Counted from the stretch's first letter, positions 1 through 6,001 are shown. The stretch is 6,049 bases of DNA from an uncultured Candidatus Udaeobacter sp. (GCA_955652715.1 CATPBS010000221.1:1-6049); one strand, 5' to 3'. Made by a program: numbers and translations. Notes: generated by a model from the sequence alone, not told the origin.

Positions 1-454
1 CGTTATTCTCTATCGCCGACCCCGAACTTTGGCCTAGATCTTGTATCTTTAGCGGACCGACGAGATAGCCGCGTGCGTGATATTTTCCAGGGGGTAGGTC
101 TTGGTCCTCATCGTTCTTTCCATCCCATTGGGTTACCAGAGAGTCCGCGCCGATCGCGAATTCGTCGAGGTTCGCTTCCTGATGCAGAACGCGCACCAGT
201 CTGCCGTTCCGATCGTAAATGCCGAGGCTGATCGTTCCTTCCGATGGCGGCGGAACGAAGCTGATGCGCACGGCTCGGGCGGGTGAGGCTGAAGCCGTTT
301 GTTCTGGAGCGGGCGGAGACGTGACAGATTCTTCCGGCGAGATCGAAGGAGATTCCTCCGGTATGGCTGAGGAACTTGGGGTGGGCGATTCCTGCGCGGC
401 GGCGACGGACGCCCAAATGGCTATCAGAAACGCGAAAGTAACCCTTGTTGTCAT
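1..454 (-). CDS. Exported protein with FlgD-Ig-like domain (3' end outside window)
   Basis: The frame opens at the ATG at 454-452 and stays open to the window edge, giving 151 codons. Residues 1-20 form a signal peptide (MTTR, then a hydrophobic stretch ending SVAAAQ), with likely cleavage near residue 20. Residues 21-60 are a low-complexity Pro/Ser/Glu/Ala linker. Residues 62-133 resemble the FlgD-type immunoglobulin-like fold: ISLGIYDRNGRLVRVL, then WDGKNDEDQDLPPGKY and RGYLVG. In known proteins this fold usually sits beside beta-propeller or other extracytoplasmic modules, but here the rest is off the edge and no function can be named. The start codon lies inside a dispersed-type inverted repeat (449-528). 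No Shine-Dalgarno is visible, and an in-frame TTG 36 bp upstream would extend the protein into repeat-derived sequence. The signal peptide beginning right after the ATG favours 454. It lies 78 bp downstream of the GH57 gene. Confidence 0.8.
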   Translation of the reverse strand, partial: MTTRVTFAFLIAIWASVAAAQESPTPSSSAIPEESPSISPEESVTSPPAPEQTASASPARAVRISFVPPPSEGTISLGIYDRNGRLVRVLHQEANLDEFAIGADSLVTQWDGKNDEDQDLPPGKYHARGYLVGPLKIQDLGQSSGSAIENN

Positions 455-528
455 GTCGAGCGAAGTCGAGACATCTCTTACTTTTCTCAAGAATGTCGAG
501 AGATGCCTCGACTTCGCTCGGAATGACA
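449..528. repeat. Inverted repeat, 30-bp arms, REP-like intergenic element
   Basis: The arms at 449-478 and 499-528 match at 27 of 30 positions when one is reverse-complemented, with a 20-bp spacer. The core GAGCGAAGTCGAG is identical in both. The element fills nearly the whole gap between the GH57 stop codon (533) and the downstream start (454), and its left arm runs over the ATG of that gene. From memory, sequences with this core (GTCATTCCGAGCGAAGTCGAG) are common intergenic repeats in several soil phyla; copy number here cannot be judged. The RNA would form a long hairpin, which could stabilise or terminate the GH57 transcript. There is no clear U-tract, so I do not call it an intrinsic terminator. 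Confidence 0.75.
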
Positions 529-532
529 AAAG

Positions 533-2152
533 CTAAGCATAATAGCGCCAGTTCACGTTCGGAAAAAGGTTATCCTGCCGTTCGCAGTCGCGCAGAAATT
601 TTTCATCGAGATCGTTTGCGACAAACTCATCGTGTAAACGGTTAAACCGAGCAAGATGATCGATCGTGCGTTTTGTGGCGTACTCCCGCGCGGTCCCGGT
701 TTTCATCAAAAATGCCCAATCACTAGACTGCGCCAGCAAAAGTTCGCGGGCGAGTTGCTTTAAAACGCGATCCGCGAATTGTAGGGCGGGCGCTACGCCT
801 GCCGATGTCTCGTTTGGCAACCGGAGCGGTTGCCCTACAAAAGTAGAAGCATGCTGAGCCAATTCAGTCATCTTTTGTGCCGCTCTGTGCAGATGCGGAT
901 AAATCCAGGCGTTACTCGGATCGAGCCAGACGGCAAGATGACCGTTCTCGCCCCAACTGGAAGGTGCGGGCTCAATAATTTGCTGTGTGGGATGCGCCGC
1001 CAGATATTCACTCGGTGTGGTGAGCCGAAAATCGCGTTGGTTTGCCGCTTGCCGAATAAATTGCTCAAGGAAACGCGGTCCTTCGAACCACCAGTGCCCA
1101 AATAATTCTGCATCAAATGGAGCCACAACAATCGGGTCGAAACCCAAACGGCTGATGTCCCGAAGTTGCTGTCGGAGCTGTTGCAGAAAGTGATCCGCAT
1201 GTTTGTGCGCCGCATTTTCCGCCGCCGTGCGATCATACAACTTTTTCTCGTTACCACGTCCGGTGATCCGGTGGTATTTGACGCCGGAAAATTTTCTGGT
1301 TCCGCGCGCGATCGGGCTGAGATGCTCCATGGGAAGATCGAACCCGACGTCGCGGTAGAAATCGCGGTAGGCCGGATCGCCCGGATAGCCTTCGTGTGCG
1401 CTCCAGACTTGCCGGCTTGAGTCGCGGTCGCGCGCAAACGCCGCTGGCCCCGCTGGCGTATAACACGGCGCATAAATCGAGCGGCACGGGCGCGGTTTTC
1501 CAAACAACAAGCCGTGTGCGTCCAAAACGAACCAACGAATATTTGCTTCCTGTAAAACTGCTTCCAAGCCGGGCGCGTAAGCGCATTCTGGCAACCAGAA
1601 ACCGGTTGGCTCCGCGCCTAAAAGATCGACATACACATCGCGGCCGATCAAAATCTGCGCACGCGCTGCTTGAGGCGCTTGCTGTTGAAGAATGGGGAGC
1701 AAGCCGTGCGTCGCGGCGCTGGCGATGATTTCGAGTGCCCCCGTGTCTCGAAGTTCGCGAAAGACAGAGAGCAGATCGCATTTCCATTCATTGACAAAGA
1801 GACGGCGGTTCTCCGAGAACAACTCGAAGTAAAAATCAGCGAGCTCCCGAAGCTCTGGGTGATTGCGGTTCCGCTTCTGTTCGCGGGCAGTAAGGTCGAT
1901 CAAAAAATCGAGATGCCGCACGTAACGCTCGCGCAAAAGATGGTCCTGAAGCATCGCGCACAGCGTTGGCGTGAGAGACATCGTGAGTTTGAATGGGATA
2001 GAGTCGTCCACTAACCGCTGCATCATGCGCAACAGCGGAATGTAACTCTCCGTGACTGCCTCGAAGAACCAGTCTTCTTCGAGGAAATGCTCATGCTCCG
2101 GATGGCGAACGAACGGAAGATGCGCGTGGAGAATGAGCGCGAGGGAACCCAC
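533..2152 (-). CDS. GH57 1,4-alpha-glucan branching enzyme
   Basis: Glycoside hydrolase family 57 branching enzyme, which creates alpha-1,6 branches in glycogen in the cytoplasm. It is 539 aa from the GTG at 2152, close to the family's usual 520-560. The N-terminal motif LALILHAHLPFVRHPE (residues 4-19) starts the catalytic barrel. The nucleophile is Glu189 in FWLPECAY, and the acid/base is Asp347 in APFDAELFGHWWFEG. The segment WGENGHLAVWLDPSNAWIY and the helical C-terminal domain (ELLLAQSSDWAF, MKTGT) follow, and the end DNLFPNVNWRYY is typical of the family. The frame is open to a TTG at 2191, but those 13 extra residues are encoded largely by a 7-bp tandem repeat, so GTG is preferred; neither start has a Shine-Dalgarno. 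Residues 439-458 are oddly encoded by a palindromic repeat inserted in frame. The gene follows the aminotransferase; the start-stop gap is 56-95 bp depending on the start. Confidence 0.93.
   Translation of the reverse strand: MGSLALILHAHLPFVRHPEHEHFLEEDWFFEAVTESYIPLLRMMQRLVDDSIPFKLTMSLTPTLCAMLQDHLLRERYVRHLDFLIDLTAREQKRNRNHPELRELADFYFELFSENRRLFVNEWKCDLLSVFRELRDTGALEIIASAATHGLLPILQQQAPQAARAQILIGRDVYVDLLGAEPTGFWLPECAYAPGLEAVLQEANIRWFVLDAHGLLFGKPRPCRSIYAPCYTPAGPAAFARDRDSSRQVWSAHEGYPGDPAYRDFYRDVGFDLPMEHLSPIARGTRKFSGVKYHRITGRGNEKKLYDRTAAENAAHKHADHFLQQLRQQLRDISRLGFDPIVVAPFDAELFGHWWFEGPRFLEQFIRQAANQRDFRLTTPSEYLAAHPTQQIIEPAPSSWGENGHLAVWLDPSNAWIYPHLHRAAQKMTELAQHASTFVGQPLRLPNETSAGVAPALQFADRVLKQLARELLLAQSSDWAFLMKTGTAREYATKRTIDHLARFNRLHDEFVANDLDEKFLRDCERQDNLFPNVNWRYYA
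779..840. repeat. 62-bp palindromic element translated in frame inside the GH57 gene
   Basis: The ends TTGTAGGGC (779-787) and GCCCTACAA (832-840) are perfect inverted repeats. Inside them CGCTACG pairs with CGGAGCG (6 of 7), and TGCC pairs with GGCA around a 12-base loop. On the minus strand it adds exactly 20 codons (838-779) without a stop, giving the peptide that begins VGQPLRLPNETS. On either side the protein reads AQHASTF and FADRVLKQLARELL, which would join smoothly without the insert. This looks like a miniature palindromic mobile repeat fixed in a tolerant linker of the C-terminal helical domain; I see no clear target-site duplication. Confidence 0.8.
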
Positions 2153-2159
2153 ACCCGAA

Positions 2160-2187
2160 TCGGAAACCGGAAACCGGAAACCGGAAA
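2160..2187. repeat. Four tandem copies of a 7-bp unit (CCGGAAA)
   Basis: The units are TCGGAAA, CCGGAAA, CCGGAAA and CCGGAAA, contiguous over 28 bp. They read TTTCCGG on the coding strand of the GH57 gene. They lie between the possible TTG start at 2191 and the possible GTG start at 2152. If TTG is used, a change of one unit would shift the frame; if GTG is used, the array belongs to the leader. Confidence 0.85.
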
Positions 2188-2247
2188 GCAAAAAAACAAC
2201 TGAGTCGACGGATTCTATCCCGTTTCGCTATCCGCAATCCGGTAGGG

Positions 2248-3411
2248 TCACAGCGTCCTGCAAAAGTCCTGGAAGCGATCCAGCCCTTTTTTGATTACAT
2301 CGATGCTGGTGGCGTAGCTGAGCCGGATCGTGCGATCGTCTCCGAAGGCGGCTCCAGGAACAACTGCGACATTCGCTTTGCTCAGCAAACGGTCGGCGAA
2401 GTTTTGAGAAGTCAGCCCCAGTTGGCTGATGTTCACCAGCACGTAAAATGCCCCCTGAGGTTTGACCGCGGTCACGTTCGAAATCTTCGAGATGCGCTCA
2501 AACATATAATTGCGCCGCATATCAAATTCCTCGCGCATATCGGCAAGCGGTTGTTGATCACCTCTTAACGCAGCAAGTCCGCCATATTGCGAAAAGGAAG
2601 ACGGATGGGAGGTGGTGTGGCTCTGGATCGAATCGACCGCTTTGGCCACCGCTTCCGGTGCCGCGAGATAACCGAGCCGCCAACCTGTCATGGCGTAGGA
2701 TTTGCTGAAGCCGTTAATCGTGATTGTGAGGTCGTACGCCTCTTTCGACAGGGATCCGATGCTCACATGTTTGGCGTCGTCATAAACGAGTTTCTCGTAA
2801 ATCTCGTCGGACAAAATGTAGATGTCTTCCTCGGCGGCGACATCAACGATTGCCTGCAGTTCTTCACGTGTATAAACAGAGCCAGTCGGGTTGCCCGGAC
2901 TGTTCATGATCAACATTTTGGTGCGCGGGGTCATTGCATTTTCAAAGTCTTCGGCTCGCATTTTCCTGGAGTTGCGCTCGCTGGTGGGCACAATCACAGG
3001 TTCTGCGCCGACCAACCTGACCATGTCCGGGTAACTGACCCAGTATGGCGCCGGGATTATGACTTCATCGCCGGGCTGGCATATTGCGAGGATCGCGTTG
3101 TAGCACGAATGCTTTGCGCCGTTGCTTACGATGACCTGGGCGGCGCGATAACTTAACCCGCTATCAGCCGCCAATTTTTCCGAAATGGCCTGACGCAGCT
3201 CAGGGATGCCAGCGCTGGGCGTGTATTTCGTAAAGCCGGCCTCCAATGCGTCGATGGCGGCCCTTTTTATATGTTCAGGCGTATCGAAATCCGGTTCGCC
3301 CGCGCCGAAGCCGCACACATCAATGCCTTCAGTCTTCATGGCTTTGGCCTTGCTATCGATCGAGAGTGTGAGCGAAGGAGTCAGTTGAGCGGCGCGTTCA
3401 GAAATTTCCAT
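2248..3411 (-). CDS. Aspartate/prephenate-type PLP aminotransferase (class I, fold type I)
   Basis: Pyridoxal-phosphate aminotransferase of the aspartate aminotransferase 1-beta subgroup, moving an amino group between aspartate (or arogenate/prephenate) and 2-oxoglutarate in the cytoplasm. It is 387 aa from the ATG at 3411, normal for the family. Visible motifs are GAGEPDFDTPEHI near the N-terminus, KYTPSAGIPELR, and SNGAKH with Lys100. Lys100 aligns with the lysine that contacts the distal carboxylate in the Thermus thermophilus enzyme. Further on are NSPGNPTG (Asn174), LSDEIYEKL (Asp202, Tyr205), FSKSYAMTGWR with the Schiff-base lysine Lys237, and IRLSYA with the carboxylate-binding Arg363. 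A TTG at 3429 is also in frame, but MEISERAAQLTPS at the ATG matches where family members begin. It starts 32 bp after the ndk stop, so co-transcription is likely. Aspartate versus prephenate specificity cannot be settled here; it would usually be labelled aspC or aspB. Confidence 0.93.
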   Translation of the reverse strand: MEISERAAQLTPSLTLSIDSKAKAMKTEGIDVCGFGAGEPDFDTPEHIKRAAIDALEAGFTKYTPSAGIPELRQAISEKLAADSGLSYRAAQVIVSNGAKHSCYNAILAICQPGDEVIIPAPYWVSYPDMVRLVGAEPVIVPTSERNSRKMRAEDFENAMTPRTKMLIMNSPGNPTGSVYTREELQAIVDVAAEEDIYILSDEIYEKLVYDDAKHVSIGSLSKEAYDLTITINGFSKSYAMTGWRLGYLAAPEAVAKAVDSIQSHTTSHPSSFSQYGGLAALRGDQQPLADMREEFDMRRNYMFERISKISNVTAVKPQGAFYVLVNISQLGLTSQNFADRLLSKANVAVVPGAAFGDDRTIRLSYATSIDVIKKGLDRFQDFCRTL

Positions 3412-3443
3412 GGCGGTAAGCTTATTCAAAATGGGAGCGCAAA

Positions 3444-4520
3444 CTATTGGTGGCGATAGAACTTTTCAATCAGAGGTTTGAAATTATTCTCATCAATTTG
3501 AATGATCGCCATTTCGCGTTTCGCGTTCTCGAGCGAATCTGACGCATGCGCCGCGTTGATCATAATCGTCTGGCCGAATTCTCGACGAATTGATCCGGGT
3601 GGGGCTTTGGCCGGATCAGTTGGGCCAAGCACGTCGCGAATCTTGCGCACCGCGTCGACGCCCTGATAAACGATCGCGATCGATTTTTCCGTCCCATGAG
3701 CGTCGCGTTCCTCCGGCGGACATTCGCTCGGCTTTTGGCCAGCCATAAATTCGACAATGGTTTCCCAGTTTTCGCGGCCGCTTTTTGGACCGAGTTTGTT
3801 CTCAAGGACTGGCAGCACAGGCCCGTAGAACTGTTCCGCTTGCGCAACGCTCATCCGATGAACTTTGAATCCAATAATCGTGAGTCCCGAGCGCGAAAAT
3901 ACTTCAATCACCCCGCCCGGTCGTAGATTTGGAAACCTGAAATTGTCGGGCTTAATCAGGACGAGTGTCTTTTCGACTTGCGCGTTGGCGGGATAAGGGA
4001 CGGCGCGATCCAGGATGCCGCCATCGGAATCAGAAAATTCCGCCCAGAGTTTTAAATCGCGTTCGACTGCTTTTGGATCGAAAGCTGCCAGCACACCGGG
4101 TTCGAAATAAGTTACCTTGCCTGAATCATCCGTGATGTAATCGCCGTAGGTATCGCGAATCGTTTCGCCGCTCGTGCGTTCGTGCACGATGTGGCCCACC
4201 GTGCGATGAATCTTTTCCACCGCGTCCGGTCCGCGAAAGATGAGGAATAACATGCGGGCATACTGCCCGTTTTCTTCGCCGGTGAAATTTTTCAGGACGT
4301 ACTCACGAATCACCTCTTGCGTCGCGCGATGACGCGGATCGGTTTCGGTCACGATCGTGTCTGCGTAGCGCTTTGCCAATTCTGCGCTGGGCGCAAACAT
4401 GCGTCCGCCAACGAGATCGAGTCCCGTGCGAGAAATCAACCGGCCAACGATACCGCCGGTCCGCGATTTGCGCATCGAGTGCGGCGTGACGATGGCGTAG
4501 GCAAGCTCTTCAGTTTGCAT
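3444..4520 (-). CDS. ndk: Two-domain nucleoside diphosphate kinase
   Basis: Nucleoside diphosphate kinase, which transfers the terminal phosphate of ATP to NDPs through a phosphohistidine. It is 358 aa from the ATG at 4520, more than twice the usual 140-150, because it holds two NDK-like domains. The C-terminal domain (about 183-355) is intact: LVLIKPD with Lys190, PGSIRREFG with Arg312, and NAAHASDS with Asn322 and the catalytic His325. It carries roughly 20 extra residues before TEKSIAIVYQG compared with single-domain enzymes. The N-terminal domain (about 5-160) keeps the fold pattern (RTGGIVGRLISRTGLDLVG, GETIRDTYGDY) but has VTPH instead of IKPD. It has YFEPGVLAAFD where the histidine motif should be, so it is probably non-catalytic. 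A TTG at 4571 would add 17 residues of no recognisable homology. I recall similar long NDKs from Verrucomicrobia. It is 32 bp upstream of the aminotransferase gene. Confidence 0.9.
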   Translation of the reverse strand: MQTEELAYAIVTPHSMRKSRTGGIVGRLISRTGLDLVGGRMFAPSAELAKRYADTIVTETDPRHRATQEVIREYVLKNFTGEENGQYARMLFLIFRGPDAVEKIHRTVGHIVHERTSGETIRDTYGDYITDDSGKVTYFEPGVLAAFDPKAVERDLKLWAEFSDSDGGILDRAVPYPANAQVEKTLVLIKPDNFRFPNLRPGGVIEVFSRSGLTIIGFKVHRMSVAQAEQFYGPVLPVLENKLGPKSGRENWETIVEFMAGQKPSECPPEERDAHGTEKSIAIVYQGVDAVRKIRDVLGPTDPAKAPPGSIRREFGQTIMINAAHASDSLENAKREMAIIQIDENNFKPLIEKFYRHQ

Positions 4521-4621
4521 TTCTACTACTTTAGCGGCGGTATATGGGCGCCGCAAAATTTGTTCTCCCAAAGCGCAGGCGACAAGTTTGCGACCCGCGA
4601 AAGCCTTCGGAGTCCCGGTAG

Positions 4622-4659
4622 CGGCGGTTTCGGACCGCCGAATAGTCGTAATAAACGAC
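4622..4659. repeat. Two adjacent hairpins in the DUF1326-ndk intergenic gap
   Basis: CGGCGGT (4622-4628) pairs perfectly with ACCGCCG (4634-4640) around TTCGG. GTCGT (4645-4649) pairs with ACGAC (4655-4659) around AATAA. They lie in the 166-bp gap 4521-4686. From memory, GTAGCGGCGGT...ACCGCCG is a recurrent intergenic motif in soil Verrucomicrobia. No U-tract follows on the minus strand, so an intrinsic terminator is not supported; a repeat element or a transcript-stabilising structure is as likely. The remainder of the gap shows nothing I can name. Confidence 0.5.
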
Positions 4660-4686
4660 GCTCAGAGAGCGCCGGCACGGAAGATC

Positions 4687-5451
4687 TTATTTCTTCTCGG
4701 GCGATGTTTCGCTTTTCATTTTGCCCATCTTTTGAGCGAGACCTGCCGCGAATTTTTCGTATTGAACGTTGTCGATACTAAACGTGCCGAGCATGTAATT
4801 CGAGTTGCTCCACGACCAATTCTGGTCCGCATCGGTGTAGGTCATCTTTGATGTGCGGCCCTGGGCGTATTCGTGATGAAGCGGATCGGCGCCCGGCGGA
4901 TTCGTAATTTTCGGCGAACCGCCCAGGCCGCCTTCGATCAAGTGGCCGTGGAAGGTTCCATATTGCCCAATGGTGATCTGGTGCTCTTTGCCGTCAATCT
5001 TTCGGGTGATCGGCACGTAGCGCGTCTCGGTTTTTTTTGAGACGCCCGGCGTTAGAATCGCCCCGGCGATCGCTTCGAGCGCTTTTCGCTGCTCCGGTGT
5101 TGCCTTCTGGTCAATGTAGTTGTAGGCAAAGTTCCAGTTTCCGTACGACTCCATCATCGTCTGGCCTTCTGGGCTTTGCCCTATCGAGGCGATGGCGAGG
5201 CCGTCGAGTTTCACTTTTCCATAGTTACCTTTCTGGATAAAGAGCACCTGCCCGCCGCCGCAGGTCATTTTGGTCGGTTTGGAGTTAAACCAACATGGAC
5301 ATGCGGCATCACACGAGCACGCTTCTTCGAGCTGACCGGTGATTTTCCATGGAGTTTTATCCTTGGGCTCGTTCGCGGCTCGCGCATGTGCGGCATGAAT
5401 GAGGAGAGCCGCAACGAATGCGCATGGCAGCGGGAGGAATGTCATTTTCAT
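4687..5451 (-). CDS. Exported DUF1326-family protein with CxCxxxCxC motif
   Basis: A 254-aa protein of the DUF1326 type, whose biochemical role is not established. Residues 1-25 are a signal peptide (MKMTFLPLPCAFVAALLIHA, AxA cleavage at ARA), so the mature protein is predicted to be periplasmic or extracellular. Right after it, WKITGQLEEACSCDAACPCWF carries Cys45, Cys47, Cys51 and Cys53, with Cys64 close by. This cluster is the family signature and suggests metal binding or redox chemistry, which is inference. Later conserved-looking segments are GTFHGHLIEGG (163-175), HHEYAQGRTSKMTYTD and WSWSNSNYMLGTFS. The C-terminus is lysine-rich. Start ATG at 5451; an in-frame ATG two codons later is also possible. 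No Shine-Dalgarno is seen, and a -10-like TATAAG only 9 bp upstream suggests a leaderless transcript. Position 5031-5038 is a run of eight T (A8 in the message) in a hairpin loop. Confidence 0.87.
   Translation of the reverse strand: MKMTFLPLPCAFVAALLIHAAHARAANEPKDKTPWKITGQLEEACSCDAACPCWFNSKPTKMTCGGGQVLFIQKGNYGKVKLDGLAIASIGQSPEGQTMMESYGNWNFAYNYIDQKATPEQRKALEAIAGAILTPGVSKKTETRYVPITRKIDGKEHQITIGQYGTFHGHLIEGGLGGSPKITNPPGADPLHHEYAQGRTSKMTYTDADQNWSWSNSNYMLGTFSIDNVQYEKFAAGLAQKMGKMKSETSPEKK
5022..5045. other. A8 tract in the loop of a 7-bp hairpin within a coding region
   Basis: GCGTCTC (5022-5028) and GAGACGC (5039-5045) are perfect inverted arms enclosing a loop that is mostly T8 on the plus strand (A8 in the message). 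It encodes part of GVSKKTETR in the DUF1326 protein. Long A runs are slippage-prone for both polymerases and ribosomes. The reading frame is intact here. Confidence 0.55.
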
Positions 5452-5460
5452 AGTGCCGAA

Positions 5461-5488
5461 CTTATAGCCGCGGGCGTATTTTGAGCAA
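5461..5488 (-). promoter_or_regulatory. Possible sigma-70-type promoter for the DUF1326 gene
   Basis: On the minus strand TTGCTC (5488-5483) and TATAAG (5466-5461) are separated by 16 bp. The -10 ends 9 bp before the ATG, so transcription would begin at or just before the start codon. This is a consensus match only. Confidence 0.3.
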
Positions 5489-5556
5489 CTTGATCTTGTG
5501 GCTGTGCTGTCGCATCACACGCTTCTACACTACACTCCAAACGCAGCTGTGTTTAG

Positions 5557-5799
5557 CTAGAGAACGTGCCGTCTGATGAACGCTCGCCCGGAACCGGACT
5601 TCAGATACTTCTCGAAAGCGATCGCTGCCCGTTCCTGCGCAAATGCAAAATAAGCAATGAGAATCCAGGGACGAAACTTGGCCGTATGCGTAGAACGTCC
5701 TTCATTGTGGTCTTTAAGCCGTTGTCGCAGATCGCGAGTCGATCCTACGTATGGTTGTTTTGGCTGAGCCTTCGACTTCAGCAAGTAAACGTAATGCAT
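5557..5799 (-). CDS. Small GIY-YIG nuclease-superfamily protein
   Basis: An 80-aa single-domain protein of the GIY-YIG superfamily (UPF0213/YhbQ-like small type). YVYLLKS (residues 3-9) is the GIY position, YVGSTRDLRQRLKDHNEG (17-34) the YIG motif with its arginines, HTAKFRPW the next strand-helix segment, and FEKYLKSGSGRAF (62-74) carries the conserved glutamate (Glu63). Length is normal for this group, so it looks complete; no additional DNA-binding domain is present. The family cleaves DNA, but for these small stand-alone members the natural substrate is unknown. Start ATG at 5799 is at the beginning of the conserved fold; the bases before it carry no Shine-Dalgarno. Upstream lie a repeat mosaic and the tRNA-Gly gene, and 105 bp downstream the DUF1326 gene begins. 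A role linked to the neighbouring repeats is speculation. Confidence 0.88.
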   Translation of the reverse strand: MHYVYLLKSKAQPKQPYVGSTRDLRQRLKDHNEGRSTHTAKFRPWILIAYFAFAQERAAIAFEKYLKSGSGRAFIRRHVL

Positions 5800-5803
5800 C
5801 AGG

Positions 5804-5908
5804 AGGCTAGCCTGCCAGCCGTAGCTTGGTGGTGTAGGGCGGCCCGCCTTCGCTAGGCTCCGGCGCGCTCGCTCCAGCCTTCGCTTTGCGCTGTGCTCAA
5901 GCGAAGGC
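5804..5908. repeat. Mosaic of short repeats between GIY-YIG gene and tRNA-Gly
   Basis: The gap 5800-5908 is built of small symmetric pieces. The palindrome AGGCTAGCCT is at 5804-5813. TGTAGGGCGG lies near 5833, the same word that ends the palindrome inside the GH57 gene. It is followed by GGCGGCCCGCC. The word GCCTTCGCT occurs at 5846-5854 and 5877-5885, with its inverse AGCGAAGGC at 5900-5908. It looks like nested or decayed copies of palindromic intergenic elements. Confidence 0.55.

Positions 5909-5915
<7 letters not shown>
5870..5915. repeat. Perfect 17-bp inverted repeat overlapping the tRNA 3' end
   Basis: CGCTCCAGCCTTCGCTT (5870-5886) is the exact reverse complement of 5899-5915, with a 12-base loop. 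On the minus strand the first arm contains the tRNA's last bases (CGC, discriminator T, CCA) plus 10 bases of trailer. In RNA this hairpin could compete with the acceptor stem or act as a stop for transcription, but no U-tract follows. Confidence 0.8.
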
Positions 5916-5983
<68 letters not shown>

Positions 5984-6001
5984 AGTTTTGAGAGGGAAAC
6001 A

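Noticed and set aside
108..416. 102-codon minus-strand frame at the left edge
   Set aside because: Shadow of the exported protein, whose own frame (454 to the edge) shows a signal peptide and a FlgD-Ig-like pattern.
779..840. Insertion sequence or CRISPR unit in the GH57 gene
   Set aside because: Too short for a transposase, present once at this site, with no regularly spaced direct repeats.
868..1503. 211-codon minus-strand open frame, and the 178-codon one at 1251-1787
   Set aside because: Both overlap the GH57 gene in another frame; the translations are Arg/Ser-rich, as expected of out-of-frame readings, while the GH57 frame carries the catalytic motifs.
2587..3156. 189-codon open frame on the plus strand
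   Set aside because: It lies entirely antisense to the aminotransferase gene, whose motifs are fully conserved, and its translation shows no recognisable domain.
4317..4781. 154-codon plus-strand open frame spanning the ndk 5' end and the gap
   Set aside because: Crosses two supported minus-strand genes and an intergenic hairpin; no domain or start signal.
5539..5554. 16-bp imperfect palindrome AAACGCAGCTGTGTTT downstream of the GIY-YIG stop
   Set aside because: Symmetry of 14 of 16 bases resembles an operator, but it stands alone, is far from the DUF1326 promoter-like boxes, and may be chance.
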